64,000 nt of DNA from JAFLCM01 sp964510955 (GCA_964510955.1 CAZEDW010000013.1:26462-90461), one strand, 5' to 3'. Positions 26,721 to 36,529 are shown, counted from the first letter of the stretch. Translations and numbers: made by a program. The notes: a model not told the origin generated them from the letters alone.

Positions 26721-28274
26721 ATGAAGCGCGGTTGGAGCATCGGGATGGCCAAGACACTGCTTTGGTTGATGGTCGCGCCGGTGCTGTGCCACGCCCGCGT
26801 CTGCCCCGGTCCCAGTTGGATGGGGAGCGTCCCCGGCGGAGCGCCCGACGGCCCGGTGTACGCCGCGGTGGCGTGGGACGCCGACGGTACGGGGCCCGCC
26901 ACGCCGCTGCTGGTGATCGCGGGGGACTTTCTGAACGTGGGCGGCGTGTACGCGCCGCAACTAGCGGCGTGGGACGGGCTGGGCTGGTATGCGCTGACGG
27001 GCGGGGCCGACGGGCCGCTCGCCTCGCTCGCGGTGTTTCAGGGCGAGCTGGTGGTGGGGGGGTTCTTCTCGCAGATGAACGGCGTCAACGCTCAGAATGT
27101 CGCCCGGTTCGACGGCGCCGCGTGGCGTCCGCTGGGCGAGGGCGCCGACAGCATCGTCCTGACCATGACCGAGTTCAACGGCGAGCTGGTGTGCGGCGGC
27201 GACTTCAACAACGCGGGCGGCGCGCCGGCTCACAAGATCGGCGCGTGGAACGGGTCGAGCTGGCACGCCTTGGGGACCGGCACCAACTTCGGCGTGGCGG
27301 CCTCGACCACATACGCCGGGTCGCTTGTCGTCGGCGGCTACTTCACGACCGCGGGCGGCGCGAACGCCAAGTACATCGCGCGGTGGAACGGGTCGGCATG
27401 GGGGACCTTCGGCCTGGGCATGAACGACTGGGTCACGGCCCTGGCGGTCTTCAACAACCAGTTGTATGCGGGCGGTGCCTTCACGCTCGTTGGTGGCGGC
27501 GCGATCAACCACGTCGCCCGTTGGAACGGGTCGCTGTGGCTCTCGATGGGGCCGGGCGTCAACGGGGTCAACGGCGGCGTGAACGCGCTGTGCGTGCACA
27601 GCAACTCGCTCATCGTGGCCGGGGAGTTCTCAACCGCCAGCGGCGCGCCTGTCAGCAATCCGGTGCGGTGGACCGGTTCGGCCTGGTCCAGCCTCGGTTC
27701 GGGCGCCGACGACGTGATCTACAGCGTCGTCCCCTACAACAGCCTGCTGATAATGGGCGGCATGTTCACGACCTCGGGCGGGCAACCCTCGGCAAACCTC
27801 GCGTTCTGGAGCGACACGAACCTCCCCTGGGTGGCGTACCAGCCGGTCGGCGCGCGGGCGTGCCGAGGCGGTGGCGTGACACTCGAGGCCCTCGGCGCCG
27901 GCCCCGGCGTGATCGCCTACCAATGGCGAAGAGCGGGCGTCGCCCTCAGCGACGGCGTCACCCCGTTCGGCACGACCGTCTCCGGCGCGAAGTCCTCTCA
28001 CCTCACTCTCGGCTCGGTCTCCACCGCGGACGCGGGGACGTTCGACTGCGTGATCTCCAACGACTGCGGCGCAGCCGGGACGGTGGGAGTGGCGGTTACG
28101 GTCTTGCCCGACCTCAACGGGGACGGCTCGGTCAATACACCGGACCTCGCGCTGCTGCTGGGCGGCTTCGGTGCTTCGGTCGCGGCGGGCACTCAGGGAG
28201 ACCTGAACGGCGACGGCGTGGTGAACACCGCCGATCTCACGGCCCTCTTGGGCGCGTTTGGGCAGGCGTGTTGA
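26721..28274 (+). CDS. secreted seven-repeat propeller, Ig and dockerin protein
   Basis: 517 residues after choosing the ATG at 26721 (GAGGTG 7 nt upstream). The signal peptide ends near CHAR. Seven repeats of about 45-50 residues follow the pattern GG.F..AGG..A..IARWNGS.W..LG.G, consistent with a seven-bladed beta-propeller (about 35-380). An Ig-like domain follows (AYQWRRAGVALSDG, AGTFDCVISNDCG). Two dockerin repeats come last: DLNGDGSVNTPDLALLLGGF and DLNGDGVVNTADLTALLGAF, ending GQAC. No catalytic motif seen. Confidence 0.8.
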   Translation: MKRGWSIGMAKTLLWLMVAPVLCHARVCPGPSWMGSVPGGAPDGPVYAAVAWDADGTGPATPLLVIAGDFLNVGGVYAPQLAAWDGLGWYALTGGADGPLASLAVFQGELVVGGFFSQMNGVNAQNVARFDGAAWRPLGEGADSIVLTMTEFNGELVCGGDFNNAGGAPAHKIGAWNGSSWHALGTGTNFGVAASTTYAGSLVVGGYFTTAGGANAKYIARWNGSAWGTFGLGMNDWVTALAVFNNQLYAGGAFTLVGGGAINHVARWNGSLWLSMGPGVNGVNGGVNALCVHSNSLIVAGEFSTASGAPVSNPVRWTGSAWSSLGSGADDVIYSVVPYNSLLIMGGMFTTSGGQPSANLAFWSDTNLPWVAYQPVGARACRGGGVTLEALGAGPGVIAYQWRRAGVALSDGVTPFGTTVSGAKSSHLTLGSVSTADAGTFDCVISNDCGAAGTVGVAVTVLPDLNGDGSVNTPDLALLLGGFGASVAAGTQGDLNGDGVVNTADLTALLGAFGQAC

Positions 28275-28376
28275 CACGGACTCGAGTAACCAGCGCGCTT
28301 TGGCAATCGCTGCCGATGCTGCCGTCCACACCCGCCTCTGGTTTCGGGGCGGGTTGCTGGCCGATAGCAGGGGGTC

Positions 28377-29837
28377 ATGTCCGAAATCCCCAAGCACGAC
28401 CTCGCCCCGACCGCCCCGCAGCAGCGAACCTGGACCGCCTGGAATATCGCCGCCCTCTGGATCGGCATGGCGGTGTGCATCCCGACGTACAACCTGGCCG
28501 CGGGGATGATCGATCAGGGGATGGCGTGGTGGCAGGCCGTCATCACTGTTGCGCTGGGGAACTGCATCGTGCTCGTCCCGATGGTGCTCAACGGGCACCC
28601 GGGAGCGAAGTACGGCATCCCCTTCCCCGTGCTGATGCGGGCGAGCTTTGGCTTCCGTGGCGCGAACATCCCGGCCATGGCACGGGCCCTGGTGGCCTGC
28701 GGGTGGTTCGGCATCCAGACCTGGATCGGCGGCGACGCGATCTACCAGGTGATCGGCGCGCTGGGATGGATCGACATCGCGGCGGACAAGGCGGGCCACA
28801 CAGTGGCGTCGCTCGGGATTACTCCCTGGCAGGGCGGGTGCTTCCTGGTGTTTTGGCTTTCGAACGTGTACTTCATCTGGAACGGGATGAACGCGATCAA
28901 GTGGCTGGAGTCGTGGACCGCGCCGTTCCTGATCGCGTCGGGCCTGGCCCTCCTGGGCTGGGCGATGTGGAAGGTGGACTCGGTGTCGGCCCTGTTCGCC
29001 AAGGGATCGAGCTTCAAGGACGGAGCGGGGTTCTGGAAGATGTTCTGGCCGCAACTGACGGCGATGGTGGGGTTCTGGGCGACGCTTTCGCTGAACATCC
29101 CGGACTTCACTCGCTACGCCAAGGACCAGAAAACCCAGGCGCTGGGCCAGGCGCTGGGGCTGCCGACCACCATGACGCTGTTCTGCTTCATCGGCATCAT
29201 GGTGACCAGCGCCACGGTGATGATCTATGGGCGGGCGATCTGGGACCCGGTGGCGCTGGTCTCGAAGTTCGGCTCGGCCCCGGTGATCATCATCTCGCTG
29301 GTGGCGCTGTCGGTGGCGACGCTGACCACCAACATCGCCGCCAACGTCGTCAGTCCCGCCAACGACATCGCAAACCTCGCCCCCGGAAGAATCACGGCGC
29401 GCACCGGGGGCATGATCACGGCGTTCATCGGGATCGCCATGATGCCGTGGTATCTCTACAACAACCTGGCCACGTACATCTTCACTTGGCTCATCGGCTA
29501 CAGCGCCCTGCTGGGCCCGATCGCGGGGATCATGCTGTGCGACTACTACCTGCTGCGGAAGACCCGGCTCTCGCTGGCGGCGCTCTACAACGCGGAGAAC
29601 TCCGCGTACGGGCGCGGCGTGAACCCCGCGGCCGTCATCGCGCTGGTGGTCGCGGTGGCGCCCAACGTGCCGGGCTTCGTCAACGCGCTGGCGTCGGCCC
29701 GCGGGGCCGCCCCGGTTTTCCCGCAGGTCTTTGATTCGATCTACGGCTACGCGTGGTTCGTCGGGCTGGGCCTGGGCGCAGCGGTGTACTACTGCCTCAT
29801 GTTCACCCGGCCCGGTCTGGCGTTACAGGACGAATGA
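28377..29837 (+). CDS. NCS1 family nucleobase:cation symporter
   Basis: 486 residues, about twelve membrane helices; imports nucleobases, hydantoins or allantoin with a cation. Family landmarks: ALWIGMAVCIPTYNLAAGMI, GIPFPVLMRASFG, GIQTWIGGDAIYQ and SLNIPDFTRYAKD. It heads the pyrimidine catabolism operon, so uracil or thymine (or dihydropyrimidine/hydantoin) uptake is the likely role. AGGGGG precedes the ATG. Confidence 0.92.
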   Translation: MSEIPKHDLAPTAPQQRTWTAWNIAALWIGMAVCIPTYNLAAGMIDQGMAWWQAVITVALGNCIVLVPMVLNGHPGAKYGIPFPVLMRASFGFRGANIPAMARALVACGWFGIQTWIGGDAIYQVIGALGWIDIAADKAGHTVASLGITPWQGGCFLVFWLSNVYFIWNGMNAIKWLESWTAPFLIASGLALLGWAMWKVDSVSALFAKGSSFKDGAGFWKMFWPQLTAMVGFWATLSLNIPDFTRYAKDQKTQALGQALGLPTTMTLFCFIGIMVTSATVMIYGRAIWDPVALVSKFGSAPVIIISLVALSVATLTTNIAANVVSPANDIANLAPGRITARTGGMITAFIGIAMMPWYLYNNLATYIFTWLIGYSALLGPIAGIMLCDYYLLRKTRLSLAALYNAENSAYGRGVNPAAVIALVVAVAPNVPGFVNALASARGAAPVFPQVFDSIYGYAWFVGLGLGAAVYYCLMFTRPGLALQDE

Positions 29838-29927
29838 GCTCAGCGTCCGTGCGTGGGGCGCGGGGCCGTCGAGCCCGGGTGGGCGTGTTCTGTCGTTCTT
29901 TTTTTGCGACAATTCGCCTGTTGCCGC

Positions 29928-29933
29928 TATGAT
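29928..29933 (+). promoter_or_regulatory. putative internal promoter -10 before preT
   Basis: TATGAT, with TTGCGA 18 nt upstream (29904-29909), in the 133-nt gap between the transporter gene and preT. The in-frame ATG at 29929 lies inside this hexamer, which favours the downstream ATG at 29971 as the start. Confidence 0.35.
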
Positions 29934-29970
29934 CTCCCTTCCCCCGGCGGGTTCGCCGGACAGGACCCCG

Positions 29971-31320
29971 ATGCCCGACCCCGTTGTCATCTCCCTGCCC
30001 CCGGACCGCACCGAGGCGGCATTCTCCGACGCCAAGCCTCCGATGACGCCGGAGCAGGCGACGGCCGACGCGAACCGCTGCCTGTTCTGTTCCGATGCAC
30101 CCTGCGTCAAGGCGTGCCCGACGGCGATCGACATCCCCCAGTTCATCCGCAAGATCGCCACGGGCAACGTGCGCGGGTCGGCGCGGACGATCTTCGAGTC
30201 CAACATCCTGGGCATGAGCTGCGCCCGCGTGTGCCCGGTGGAGGTGCTGTGCGTCGGGGCGTGCGTGTACAACGAGCGCGAGGCGCCGCCGATCCAGATC
30301 GGGCGGCTGCAGCGATTCGCCACGGACGCCGCGTTCGAACACGGTTGGCGTTTCTTCGAGGCGGGCGCCGACACCGGCAGGAGCGTGGGGCTGATCGGCG
30401 CCGGGCCGGCGAGCCTGGCCGCCGCCCACGAGCTGCGCCGCTTTGGGCACCGCTGCACGATCTATGAGCAACGGTCGATTGTGGGCGGACTAAACTCGAC
30501 TGGCGTCGCGCCGTACAAGATGCGCGCCGAGAAGGCGGTCGAGGAAGCCAACTGGGTGCTCCGCATCGGCGGTATCGATGTGCAGCGCGGCGTGACAGTG
30601 GGCAAGGGCATCACGCTGGAAGAACTCGAGCGACGCCACCACGCCGTGTTTGTGGGCGTCGGGTTGGGCGCCGACTCGATGCTCGGGGTGCCGGGCGAGA
30701 GCCTTCCCGGCGTGCGCGGCGCGGTCGACTGGATCGAAGAGATGAAGACCCGCCGTACCCCGCTCGCCGGCGTGCGCCGCTGCGTCGTTGTCGGCGGCGG
30801 CAACACCGCCATGGACGTGCTGCGCGAGCTGAGCGAGCTCGGCGTCCCCGACGTCGTCATGATCTACCGCGGCGACGAGCCGCACATGCCCGGCTACGCC
30901 CATGAGTGGGCGGGCGCGAAGGAAGCCGGGGCGCGGGCCCAGTGGCGGAGCCTGCCCGTGGCGTTCGAGGGCGTTGGGCGGCTTGAGCGGGTCCGCTGCA
31001 TCCGCATGGATGAGAACAAGCGACCAGTTGCTGGGTCCGAGTTTGTGCTGGAGGCCGACTTGGCGCTGCTCGCGATCGGCCAGTCCAAGCTTGGCCCGAT
31101 GCTCTCTGCGCTGGGCGGAATCACGCTCGACCGCGGGCGCGTGGTCGTGGACGCGAACGGCTTCACCGGTCGCAGGGGGTGGTACGCCGGCGGTGACTGC
31201 GCCAACGGCGGCAAGGAAGTGGTCAACGCCGCCGCCGAGGGCAAGGCGGCCGCGCTGTCGATCCACGCGTACATGATGGGGGCCGCGACCGCGCCCCAAA
31301 GAGGGATCGCCCATGCCTGA
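29971..31320 (+). CDS. preT: NAD-dependent dihydropyrimidine dehydrogenase subunit PreT
   Basis: 449 residues. FAD/NAD(P)-binding electron-input subunit of the bacterial enzyme that reduces uracil and thymine to dihydropyrimidines. The N-terminal cysteines for two 4Fe-4S clusters are intact: C37, C40, C45, C49 and C84, C88, C94, C98. FAD site GLIGAGPASLAAAHELRRFG at about 140, second dinucleotide motif VVVGGGNTAMDVL, and C-terminal YAGGDCANGGKEVVNAAAEG. Start at 29971, with AGGA just upstream. Overlaps preA by 8 nt. Confidence 0.93.
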   Translation: MPDPVVISLPPDRTEAAFSDAKPPMTPEQATADANRCLFCSDAPCVKACPTAIDIPQFIRKIATGNVRGSARTIFESNILGMSCARVCPVEVLCVGACVYNEREAPPIQIGRLQRFATDAAFEHGWRFFEAGADTGRSVGLIGAGPASLAAAHELRRFGHRCTIYEQRSIVGGLNSTGVAPYKMRAEKAVEEANWVLRIGGIDVQRGVTVGKGITLEELERRHHAVFVGVGLGADSMLGVPGESLPGVRGAVDWIEEMKTRRTPLAGVRRCVVVGGGNTAMDVLRELSELGVPDVVMIYRGDEPHMPGYAHEWAGAKEAGARAQWRSLPVAFEGVGRLERVRCIRMDENKRPVAGSEFVLEADLALLAIGQSKLGPMLSALGGITLDRGRVVVDANGFTGRRGWYAGGDCANGGKEVVNAAAEGKAAALSIHAYMMGAATAPQRGIAHA

Positions 31321-32596
31321 CCTGAGCACGAACTGCGCGGGCATCCGTTCTCCCAACCCGTTCTGGCTGGCGTCGGCGCCGCCGGCGAACTCCGGGCTGC
31401 AGGTTCAGCGGGCCTTCGACGCGGGCTGGGGCGGCGCGGTGTGGAAGACGCTGGGGACGCCGATCCAGAACGTCTCCAGCCGTTTCGGCGGTCACACGAT
31501 CCGCGGCGTCCAGGGCGCCGGCTTCAACAACATCGAGCTGATCACCGACCGCCCGCTCGACGTCAACTTCCGCGAGATCGCCGAGACCAAGCGCAGGTTC
31601 CCAAAGCACGCGGTGGTCGTGTCGCTGATGGTCGAGTCGCGGGAGGAATGGCGCGACATCATCAAGCGGTCCATCGACACCGGCGCCGACGGGCTGGAGC
31701 TCAACTTCGGCTGCCCGCACGGGATGTGCGAGCGCGGCATGGGCTCGGCGGTCGGGCAGGAACCCAAGATCAACCAGGAGATCACTTCGTGGGCGGTCGA
31801 GTATTCGACCGTCCCGGTGCTGGTCAAGCTCACCCCCAACGTGTCGGACATCGTCCCGCACGGCATGGCCGCCAAGCGCGGCGGGGCCCACGGCGTCTCG
31901 CTCATCAACACCATCAAAAGCATCATCGGCGTTGACATCGACCGCTTCGTCCCCGAGCCGCGCGTGGGCGGCGCCAGCACCAACGGCGGCTACTGTGGCT
32001 CGGCGGTCAAGCCCATCGCGCTGCACATGGTGGCCGCGCTGGCACGCGAGAGGGAGTTCGGCCTGCCCATCAGCGGCATCGGCGGCGTCTGCAACTGGCG
32101 CGACGCCGTCGAGTTCATCCTGCTGGGGTCGTCGTCGGTCCAGGTGTGCACCGAGGTGATGCTCCGCGGCTACCGCGTTGTCGAGGACATGATCGACGGG
32201 CTCGAGGAGTACATGCGGTCGCACGCGTTCTCGTCCGTCGACCAGATGGTCGCCAAGGCGATCCCCGGCTTCAGCGAGTGGGGCGACCTGGACCTCAACT
32301 ACGAGACCGTCGCCAAGATAGACGCGGGCAAGTGCATCGGGTGCCAGGTGTGCGTGGCAGCGTGCCACGACGGGGCCCACCAGTGCATCCACCCCCCCCG
32401 GGGTGCGGACTCGAACGGCACGCGCGTCCCGGTGGTCGACGAGAGCGAGTGCGTCGGCTGCAACCTTTGCCAGATCGTGTGCCCGGTGCCCGACTGCATC
32501 TCGATGGTGCGTGTGGACAACGGCCACACGCCCGCGACGTGGAACGAGCACGTGACCCAGGGCAAGAAGCTGCGGCCCAAGAAGGGGGCGCACTGA
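31313..32596 (+). CDS. preA: NAD-dependent dihydropyrimidine dehydrogenase subunit PreA
   Basis: 427 residues. FMN-barrel subunit that binds the pyrimidine: NPFWLASAPP, GCPHGMCERGMGSAVGQ, KLTPNVSDI and ISGIGGVCNWRDAVEFILLG. The C terminus carries two ferredoxin clusters, CIGCQVCVAACHDGAHQC at about 342 and CVGCNLCQIVCPVPDC at about 379. In mammalian DPD the active-site loop reads GLACGQ with a catalytic Cys; here it reads GSAVGQ. I believe bacterial PreA can differ at this position, so I draw no conclusion about activity. Confidence 0.94.
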   Translation: MPDLSTNCAGIRSPNPFWLASAPPANSGLQVQRAFDAGWGGAVWKTLGTPIQNVSSRFGGHTIRGVQGAGFNNIELITDRPLDVNFREIAETKRRFPKHAVVVSLMVESREEWRDIIKRSIDTGADGLELNFGCPHGMCERGMGSAVGQEPKINQEITSWAVEYSTVPVLVKLTPNVSDIVPHGMAAKRGGAHGVSLINTIKSIIGVDIDRFVPEPRVGGASTNGGYCGSAVKPIALHMVAALAREREFGLPISGIGGVCNWRDAVEFILLGSSSVQVCTEVMLRGYRVVEDMIDGLEEYMRSHAFSSVDQMVAKAIPGFSEWGDLDLNYETVAKIDAGKCIGCQVCVAACHDGAHQCIHPPRGADSNGTRVPVVDESECVGCNLCQIVCPVPDCISMVRVDNGHTPATWNEHVTQGKKLRPKKGAH

Positions 32597-32671
32597 CCGC
32601 TCCTATTGTGCGACTCGCACGGCGCGCCGGCGCGACTCAGAGACGACGACCGCGGAATCCAGGAGCGAACA

Positions 32672-33541
32672 ATGCCCAGAACCGTCCGATGCGGCCTGAT
32701 CCAGTGCAGCAACCCCCTCAACGATGAGAAGCGTCCCGTCGCCGAGATCCAGAAGGCGATGGTCGACAAGCACATCCCCTTCATCGAGGACGCCGGGAAG
32801 AAGGGCGTGCAGATCCTGTGCCTGCAGGAGATCTTCAACGGCCCGTACTTCTGCCCCGGCCAGGACCCCCGCTGGTACCAGGCCGCGGAGGAGGTGCCCG
32901 GGCCCACCACCAACCTGATCTCCTCGGTGGCCAAGAAGTACAGCATGGCGGTGGTCGTGCCGGTGTACGAGCGCGAGATGAGCGGGGTGTTCTACAACAC
33001 CGCGGCGGTGTACGACGCCGACGGGACGTACCTCGGCAAGTACCGCAAGCAGCACATCCCGCAGGTGAACCCCGGCTTCTTCGAGAAGTTCTACTTCAAG
33101 CCCGGCACCGGCGGCTACCCCGTCTTCCAGACCCGTTACGCCAAGGTGGGTGTGTACATCTGCTATGACCGTCACTTCCCCGAGGGCGCCCGCTGCCTGG
33201 GGTTGAACGGCGCCGAGATCGTGTTCAACCCGTCGGCGACCGTGGCCGGTCTTTCGCAATACCTGTGGAAGATCGAGCAGCCCGCCCACGCCGTCGCGAA
33301 CGGCTACTACATGGGCAACATCAACCGCGTGGGCACCGAGGCGCCGTGGAACATCGGCAAGTTCTACGGCACCAGCTACTTCGTGAACCCGCGCGGCGAA
33401 ACCGTGGCCCAGGCGTCGGAAGACAAGGACGAGCTGCTGGTCGCCGACCTCGACATGTCGGTGATCGAGCAGGTGCGCTCGGTGTGGCAGTTCTACCGCG
33501 ACCGGCGCCCCGAGGCGTACAAGGAGCTGGTGCAAACCTGA
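32672..33541 (+). CDS. nitrilase-superfamily N-carbamoyl amidohydrolase, likely beta-ureidopropionase
   Basis: 289 residues. Carbon-nitrogen hydrolase with the Glu-Lys-Cys triad: E53 in CLQEIFNGPYF, K126 in KYRKQHIPQ, C164 in VYICYDRHFPEGAR. Context makes N-carbamoyl-beta-alanine the likely substrate, giving beta-alanine, CO2 and ammonia. N-carbamoylputrescine amidases look similar, so the operon decides the call. AGGAG lies about 6 nt before the ATG at 32672. Confidence 0.88.
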   Translation: MPRTVRCGLIQCSNPLNDEKRPVAEIQKAMVDKHIPFIEDAGKKGVQILCLQEIFNGPYFCPGQDPRWYQAAEEVPGPTTNLISSVAKKYSMAVVVPVYEREMSGVFYNTAAVYDADGTYLGKYRKQHIPQVNPGFFEKFYFKPGTGGYPVFQTRYAKVGVYICYDRHFPEGARCLGLNGAEIVFNPSATVAGLSQYLWKIEQPAHAVANGYYMGNINRVGTEAPWNIGKFYGTSYFVNPRGETVAQASEDKDELLVADLDMSVIEQVRSVWQFYRDRRPEAYKELVQT

Positions 33542-33627
33542 CGGGCGGCACCTGCAAGACTGACCAATCGATTTCATACCAAGATCCGGGTTCCCCGCAC
33601 GAAGACGCAGCGGGGTGAGAGACGAGC

Positions 33628-35118
33628 ATGCCAGCGACCTTCCCAGCCACGAGCTACGACTTCACGACCTTCATCCCCGCCCGCAACCTCATCGGTGGTG
33701 AGTGGCGCGACCCCGCCACATCGCGCGCCAGGCAGGACGTCGTCAACGCCCGCTACGGGCGTCCGATGAGCACCGTCGCCATGAGCGGCGCCGACGACGT
33801 GGACGCCGCGGTGAAGGCCGGGGCCGCGGCGTTCGCGGCGTGGCGCGATTGGCCCATACGCGAGCGGGCGCAGGTGCTCTACAGGTTCCGCGAGCTGCTG
33901 CTGAAGAACATCGACGAGCTTTCATGGCTCGTGACGCACGAGAACGGCAAGGTGTTCGCCGAGGCCAGGGCCGAGGTCGAGAAGGGCGTCGAGTGCACCG
34001 AGTACGGCTGCTCGCTCCCGAACCTGGCGGCGGGCAACCAGCTCGAGGTCAGCCGCGGCGTGGCGTGCGAGGTGGTGTACGACGCGCTGGGCGTGGTGGC
34101 GGGCATCACGCCGTTCAACTTCCCGCTCATGGTGCCGCTGTGGATGCTCCCGCAGGCGCTGGTGGGCGGCAACGCGTTCATCCTCAAGCCCAGCGAGCGC
34201 GTGCCCCTGTCGTCGCTGCGCCTGGGCGACCTGCTGGCCGAAGCGGGGCTTCCCAAGGGCGTGTTCAACGTCGTGCAGGGCGGGCGCGAAGTGGTCGAGG
34301 CGATCTGCGATCACCCGGGGATCAAGGCGGTCGGCTTTGTCGGCTCAACCAAGGTGGCGAAGCTGGTGTACGCGCGGGCGAGCTCGCACGGCAAGCGGGC
34401 CCTGTGCCTGGGCGGCGCGAAGAACCACCTTGTGGTCGTGCCCGACGCCGATGTGGAGCTCACCACGGAGAATGTGGTCGCGTCGTTCACGGGCTGCGCC
34501 GGGCAGCGGTGCATGGCGGCCAGCGTGCTGCTGGCGGTGGGCAAGGTCGACCACATCCTCGACCGCGTGAAAGAGCGGGCCGCCAGGATCGTCCCCGGCA
34601 AAGACCTGGGCCCTGTCATCACCGACGCCGCCCAGAAGCGCATCACCGGCTACATCGACGATGCCGAAAAGCGCGGGGCCAAGGTAGTGCTCGACGGACG
34701 CAACGCCAAGGCGGTCGACGGCGGCTACTGGGTCGGCCCGACCATCATCGACCACTGCACCCTCGACATGCCGGCGGCGAAAGAGGAGATCTTCGGGCCG
34801 GTGCTGTCGGTGGTGCGGGTGGAGTCGATCGAGAAAGCGCTCGACATCGAGAACGCCAACCCCTACGGAAACGCCTCTAGCGTCTACACCTCCAGCGGCG
34901 ACATCGCCCGGCGCGTCATGGGGCGCGTCGAGGCCGGCATGTGCGGCGTCAACATCGGCGTCCCCGTGCCCCGCGAGCCCTTCGGCTTCGGCGGGTGGAA
35001 CGACTCGTGCTTCGGGCACGGCAACATCACCGGCTGGGACGGCTACCGCTTCTGGACCCGCCAGCGCAAGATCACCAGCAAGTGGGCCGTGCAGAAGGAC
35101 CAGACCTGGATGAGCTGA
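33628..35118 (+). CDS. mmsA: CoA-acylating (methyl)malonate-semialdehyde dehydrogenase
   Basis: 496 residues, aldehyde dehydrogenase fold. NAD site ITPFNFPLMVPLWMLPQALV, GFVGSTKVAKLVY, and nucleophile C295 in GCAGQRCMAAS, as in MmsA. GGAKNHLVVVPDAD is another hallmark. In this operon it would oxidise malonate semialdehyde (from beta-alanine) or methylmalonate semialdehyde (from 3-aminoisobutyrate) to acetyl-CoA or propionyl-CoA. Confidence 0.92.
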   Translation: MPATFPATSYDFTTFIPARNLIGGEWRDPATSRARQDVVNARYGRPMSTVAMSGADDVDAAVKAGAAAFAAWRDWPIRERAQVLYRFRELLLKNIDELSWLVTHENGKVFAEARAEVEKGVECTEYGCSLPNLAAGNQLEVSRGVACEVVYDALGVVAGITPFNFPLMVPLWMLPQALVGGNAFILKPSERVPLSSLRLGDLLAEAGLPKGVFNVVQGGREVVEAICDHPGIKAVGFVGSTKVAKLVYARASSHGKRALCLGGAKNHLVVVPDADVELTTENVVASFTGCAGQRCMAASVLLAVGKVDHILDRVKERAARIVPGKDLGPVITDAAQKRITGYIDDAEKRGAKVVLDGRNAKAVDGGYWVGPTIIDHCTLDMPAAKEEIFGPVLSVVRVESIEKALDIENANPYGNASSVYTSSGDIARRVMGRVEAGMCGVNIGVPVPREPFGFGGWNDSCFGHGNITGWDGYRFWTRQRKITSKWAVQKDQTWMS

Positions 35119-35170
35119 CGCGCCGGGAGGCCGTCCGTGTGCCCCCTGAGGATTCGATTCGAGCCTTGAT

Positions 35171-36529
35171 ATGGCGAGCGACAACATGAACTCTCAAACG
35201 ATGATCGACCTGTGCCTCAAGCACAGCCTGTTCTCCTGGTCCGCCACCGGCAAGGTGGACCCGCTCCCCATCGCGCGGGCCGAGGGGATTTACCTGTACT
35301 CACCCGAGGGCAAGCGCTGGATGGACTTCAACAGCCAGCTCATGAGCGTCAACATCGGGCACGGGCATCCCAAGGTCGTCAAGGCGATCCAGGACCAGGC
35401 CGCAACGCTGGCCTACGCCTACCCCGGCATGGCGACCGAGATCCGCGCCCGCCTCTCGCAGCGGCTCGCCGAGCTGTGCCCCGGCGACCTCAACACCTTC
35501 TTTTACACGCTCGGCGGCGCGGAGGCCAACGAGAACGCCATCAAGGCCGCACGCCTTTTCACCGGACGCCTCAAAATCATCGCCCGCTACCGCTCCTACC
35601 ACGGGGCCACGCACGGGGCAATCTCGCTCACCGGCGACCCGCGCCGCTGGCCCAACGAGCCGGGGATGAACGGCGTTGTTCGCGTGATGGACCCCAAGCC
35701 CTACAGCTACTCGTTCGGCACAACCGACGCCGAGATCACCGAGAACAACCTCCGTTACGTCGCCGAGGTCATCGACTACGAAGGCCCCAAGAACATCGCG
35801 GCGATGATCATCGAGACGGTGACGGGAACGAACGGCATCCTGCCCCCGCCGCGCGGGTACCTAACGGGGCTCAAGGCGCTGCTCGACAAGCACGGCATCC
35901 TGCTGATCTGCGACGAGGTGATGTGCGGCTGGGGCCGCACGGGGCGCCTGTTCGCGTTCCAGCATTCTCAAAGCGACCCTGGCAACCCGGCGGGGATCGT
36001 GCCCGACATCTGCACCATGGCCAAGGGCCTCACCAGCTCGTACATGCCGCTGGGCGTGATGGCCGTGTCGGACCGCATCGCCAACCATTTCCGCGAGAAC
36101 GTCTTCTGGGGCGGGCTGACCTACAACGCGCACCCGATGTGCCTCGCCGCCGCGCTGGCGGTGGCCGAAGTGATCGTCAACGAGGGAATGGTTGAGAACG
36201 CGGCCAGGATGGGCGAGGTGATGCGCGGTCACATGGCGCGCCTGGCGACCAGGCACCGCTGCGTCAAGGAGCACCGCAACATCGGGCTGTTCGGCACCAT
36301 CGAGCTGCGCAAGAACTCGCGCAACGAGGCGCTGGTGCCCTACAACGGAGCGCACCCGGTCATGCCCAAGCTCGCCAAGTTCCTCCGCGACAACGGCATG
36401 TTCACGATCACCCAGTGGAGCACGCTGATGTGCAACCCGCCCCTGTGCATCAACGAGGCGCAGCTGGGCGAGGCGTTCGAGATCATCGACCGCGGGCTGT
36501 CGATCGTTGATGAGGCGTGGGAGGGGTGA
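35171..36529 (+). CDS. class III aminotransferase, likely beta-alanine transaminase
   Basis: 452 residues, PLP enzyme. Landmarks: LGGAEANENAIKAARLFTGR, YRSYHGATHGAISLTGDPR, ICDEVMCGWGRTGR (PLP-binding Asp) and MAKGLTSSYMPLG with PLP Lys K285. Beta-alanine or 3-aminoisobutyrate is the expected amino donor from its operon. Start at 35171; no Shine-Dalgarno, and a second ATG follows at 35186. It is the last gene of the operon and converges with lipA. Confidence 0.88.
   Translation: MASDNMNSQTMIDLCLKHSLFSWSATGKVDPLPIARAEGIYLYSPEGKRWMDFNSQLMSVNIGHGHPKVVKAIQDQAATLAYAYPGMATEIRARLSQRLAELCPGDLNTFFYTLGGAEANENAIKAARLFTGRLKIIARYRSYHGATHGAISLTGDPRRWPNEPGMNGVVRVMDPKPYSYSFGTTDAEITENNLRYVAEVIDYEGPKNIAAMIIETVTGTNGILPPPRGYLTGLKALLDKHGILLICDEVMCGWGRTGRLFAFQHSQSDPGNPAGIVPDICTMAKGLTSSYMPLGVMAVSDRIANHFRENVFWGGLTYNAHPMCLAAALAVAEVIVNEGMVENAARMGEVMRGHMARLATRHRCVKEHRNIGLFGTIELRKNSRNEALVPYNGAHPVMPKLAKFLRDNGMFTITQWSTLMCNPPLCINEAQLGEAFEIIDRGLSIVDEAWEG

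Noticed and set aside
23898..28274. Dockerin tails as evidence of a classical cellulosome
   Set aside because: No cohesin, scaffoldin or glycoside hydrolase domain is present in the window, and the terminal Cys differs from clostridial dockerins.
26642..29734. 1030-codon plus-strand open frame spanning the propeller protein and the transporter
   Set aside because: It is out of frame with both recognised proteins and reads as Arg-rich low-complexity sequence typical of shifted frames in GC-rich DNA.
31730..31765. PreA loop GSAVGQ lacking the Cys of mammalian DPD as evidence of an inactive enzyme
   Set aside because: The rest of the active-site loop and all cluster cysteines are intact, and I believe bacterial PreA proteins can carry Val here; not enough to claim loss of function.
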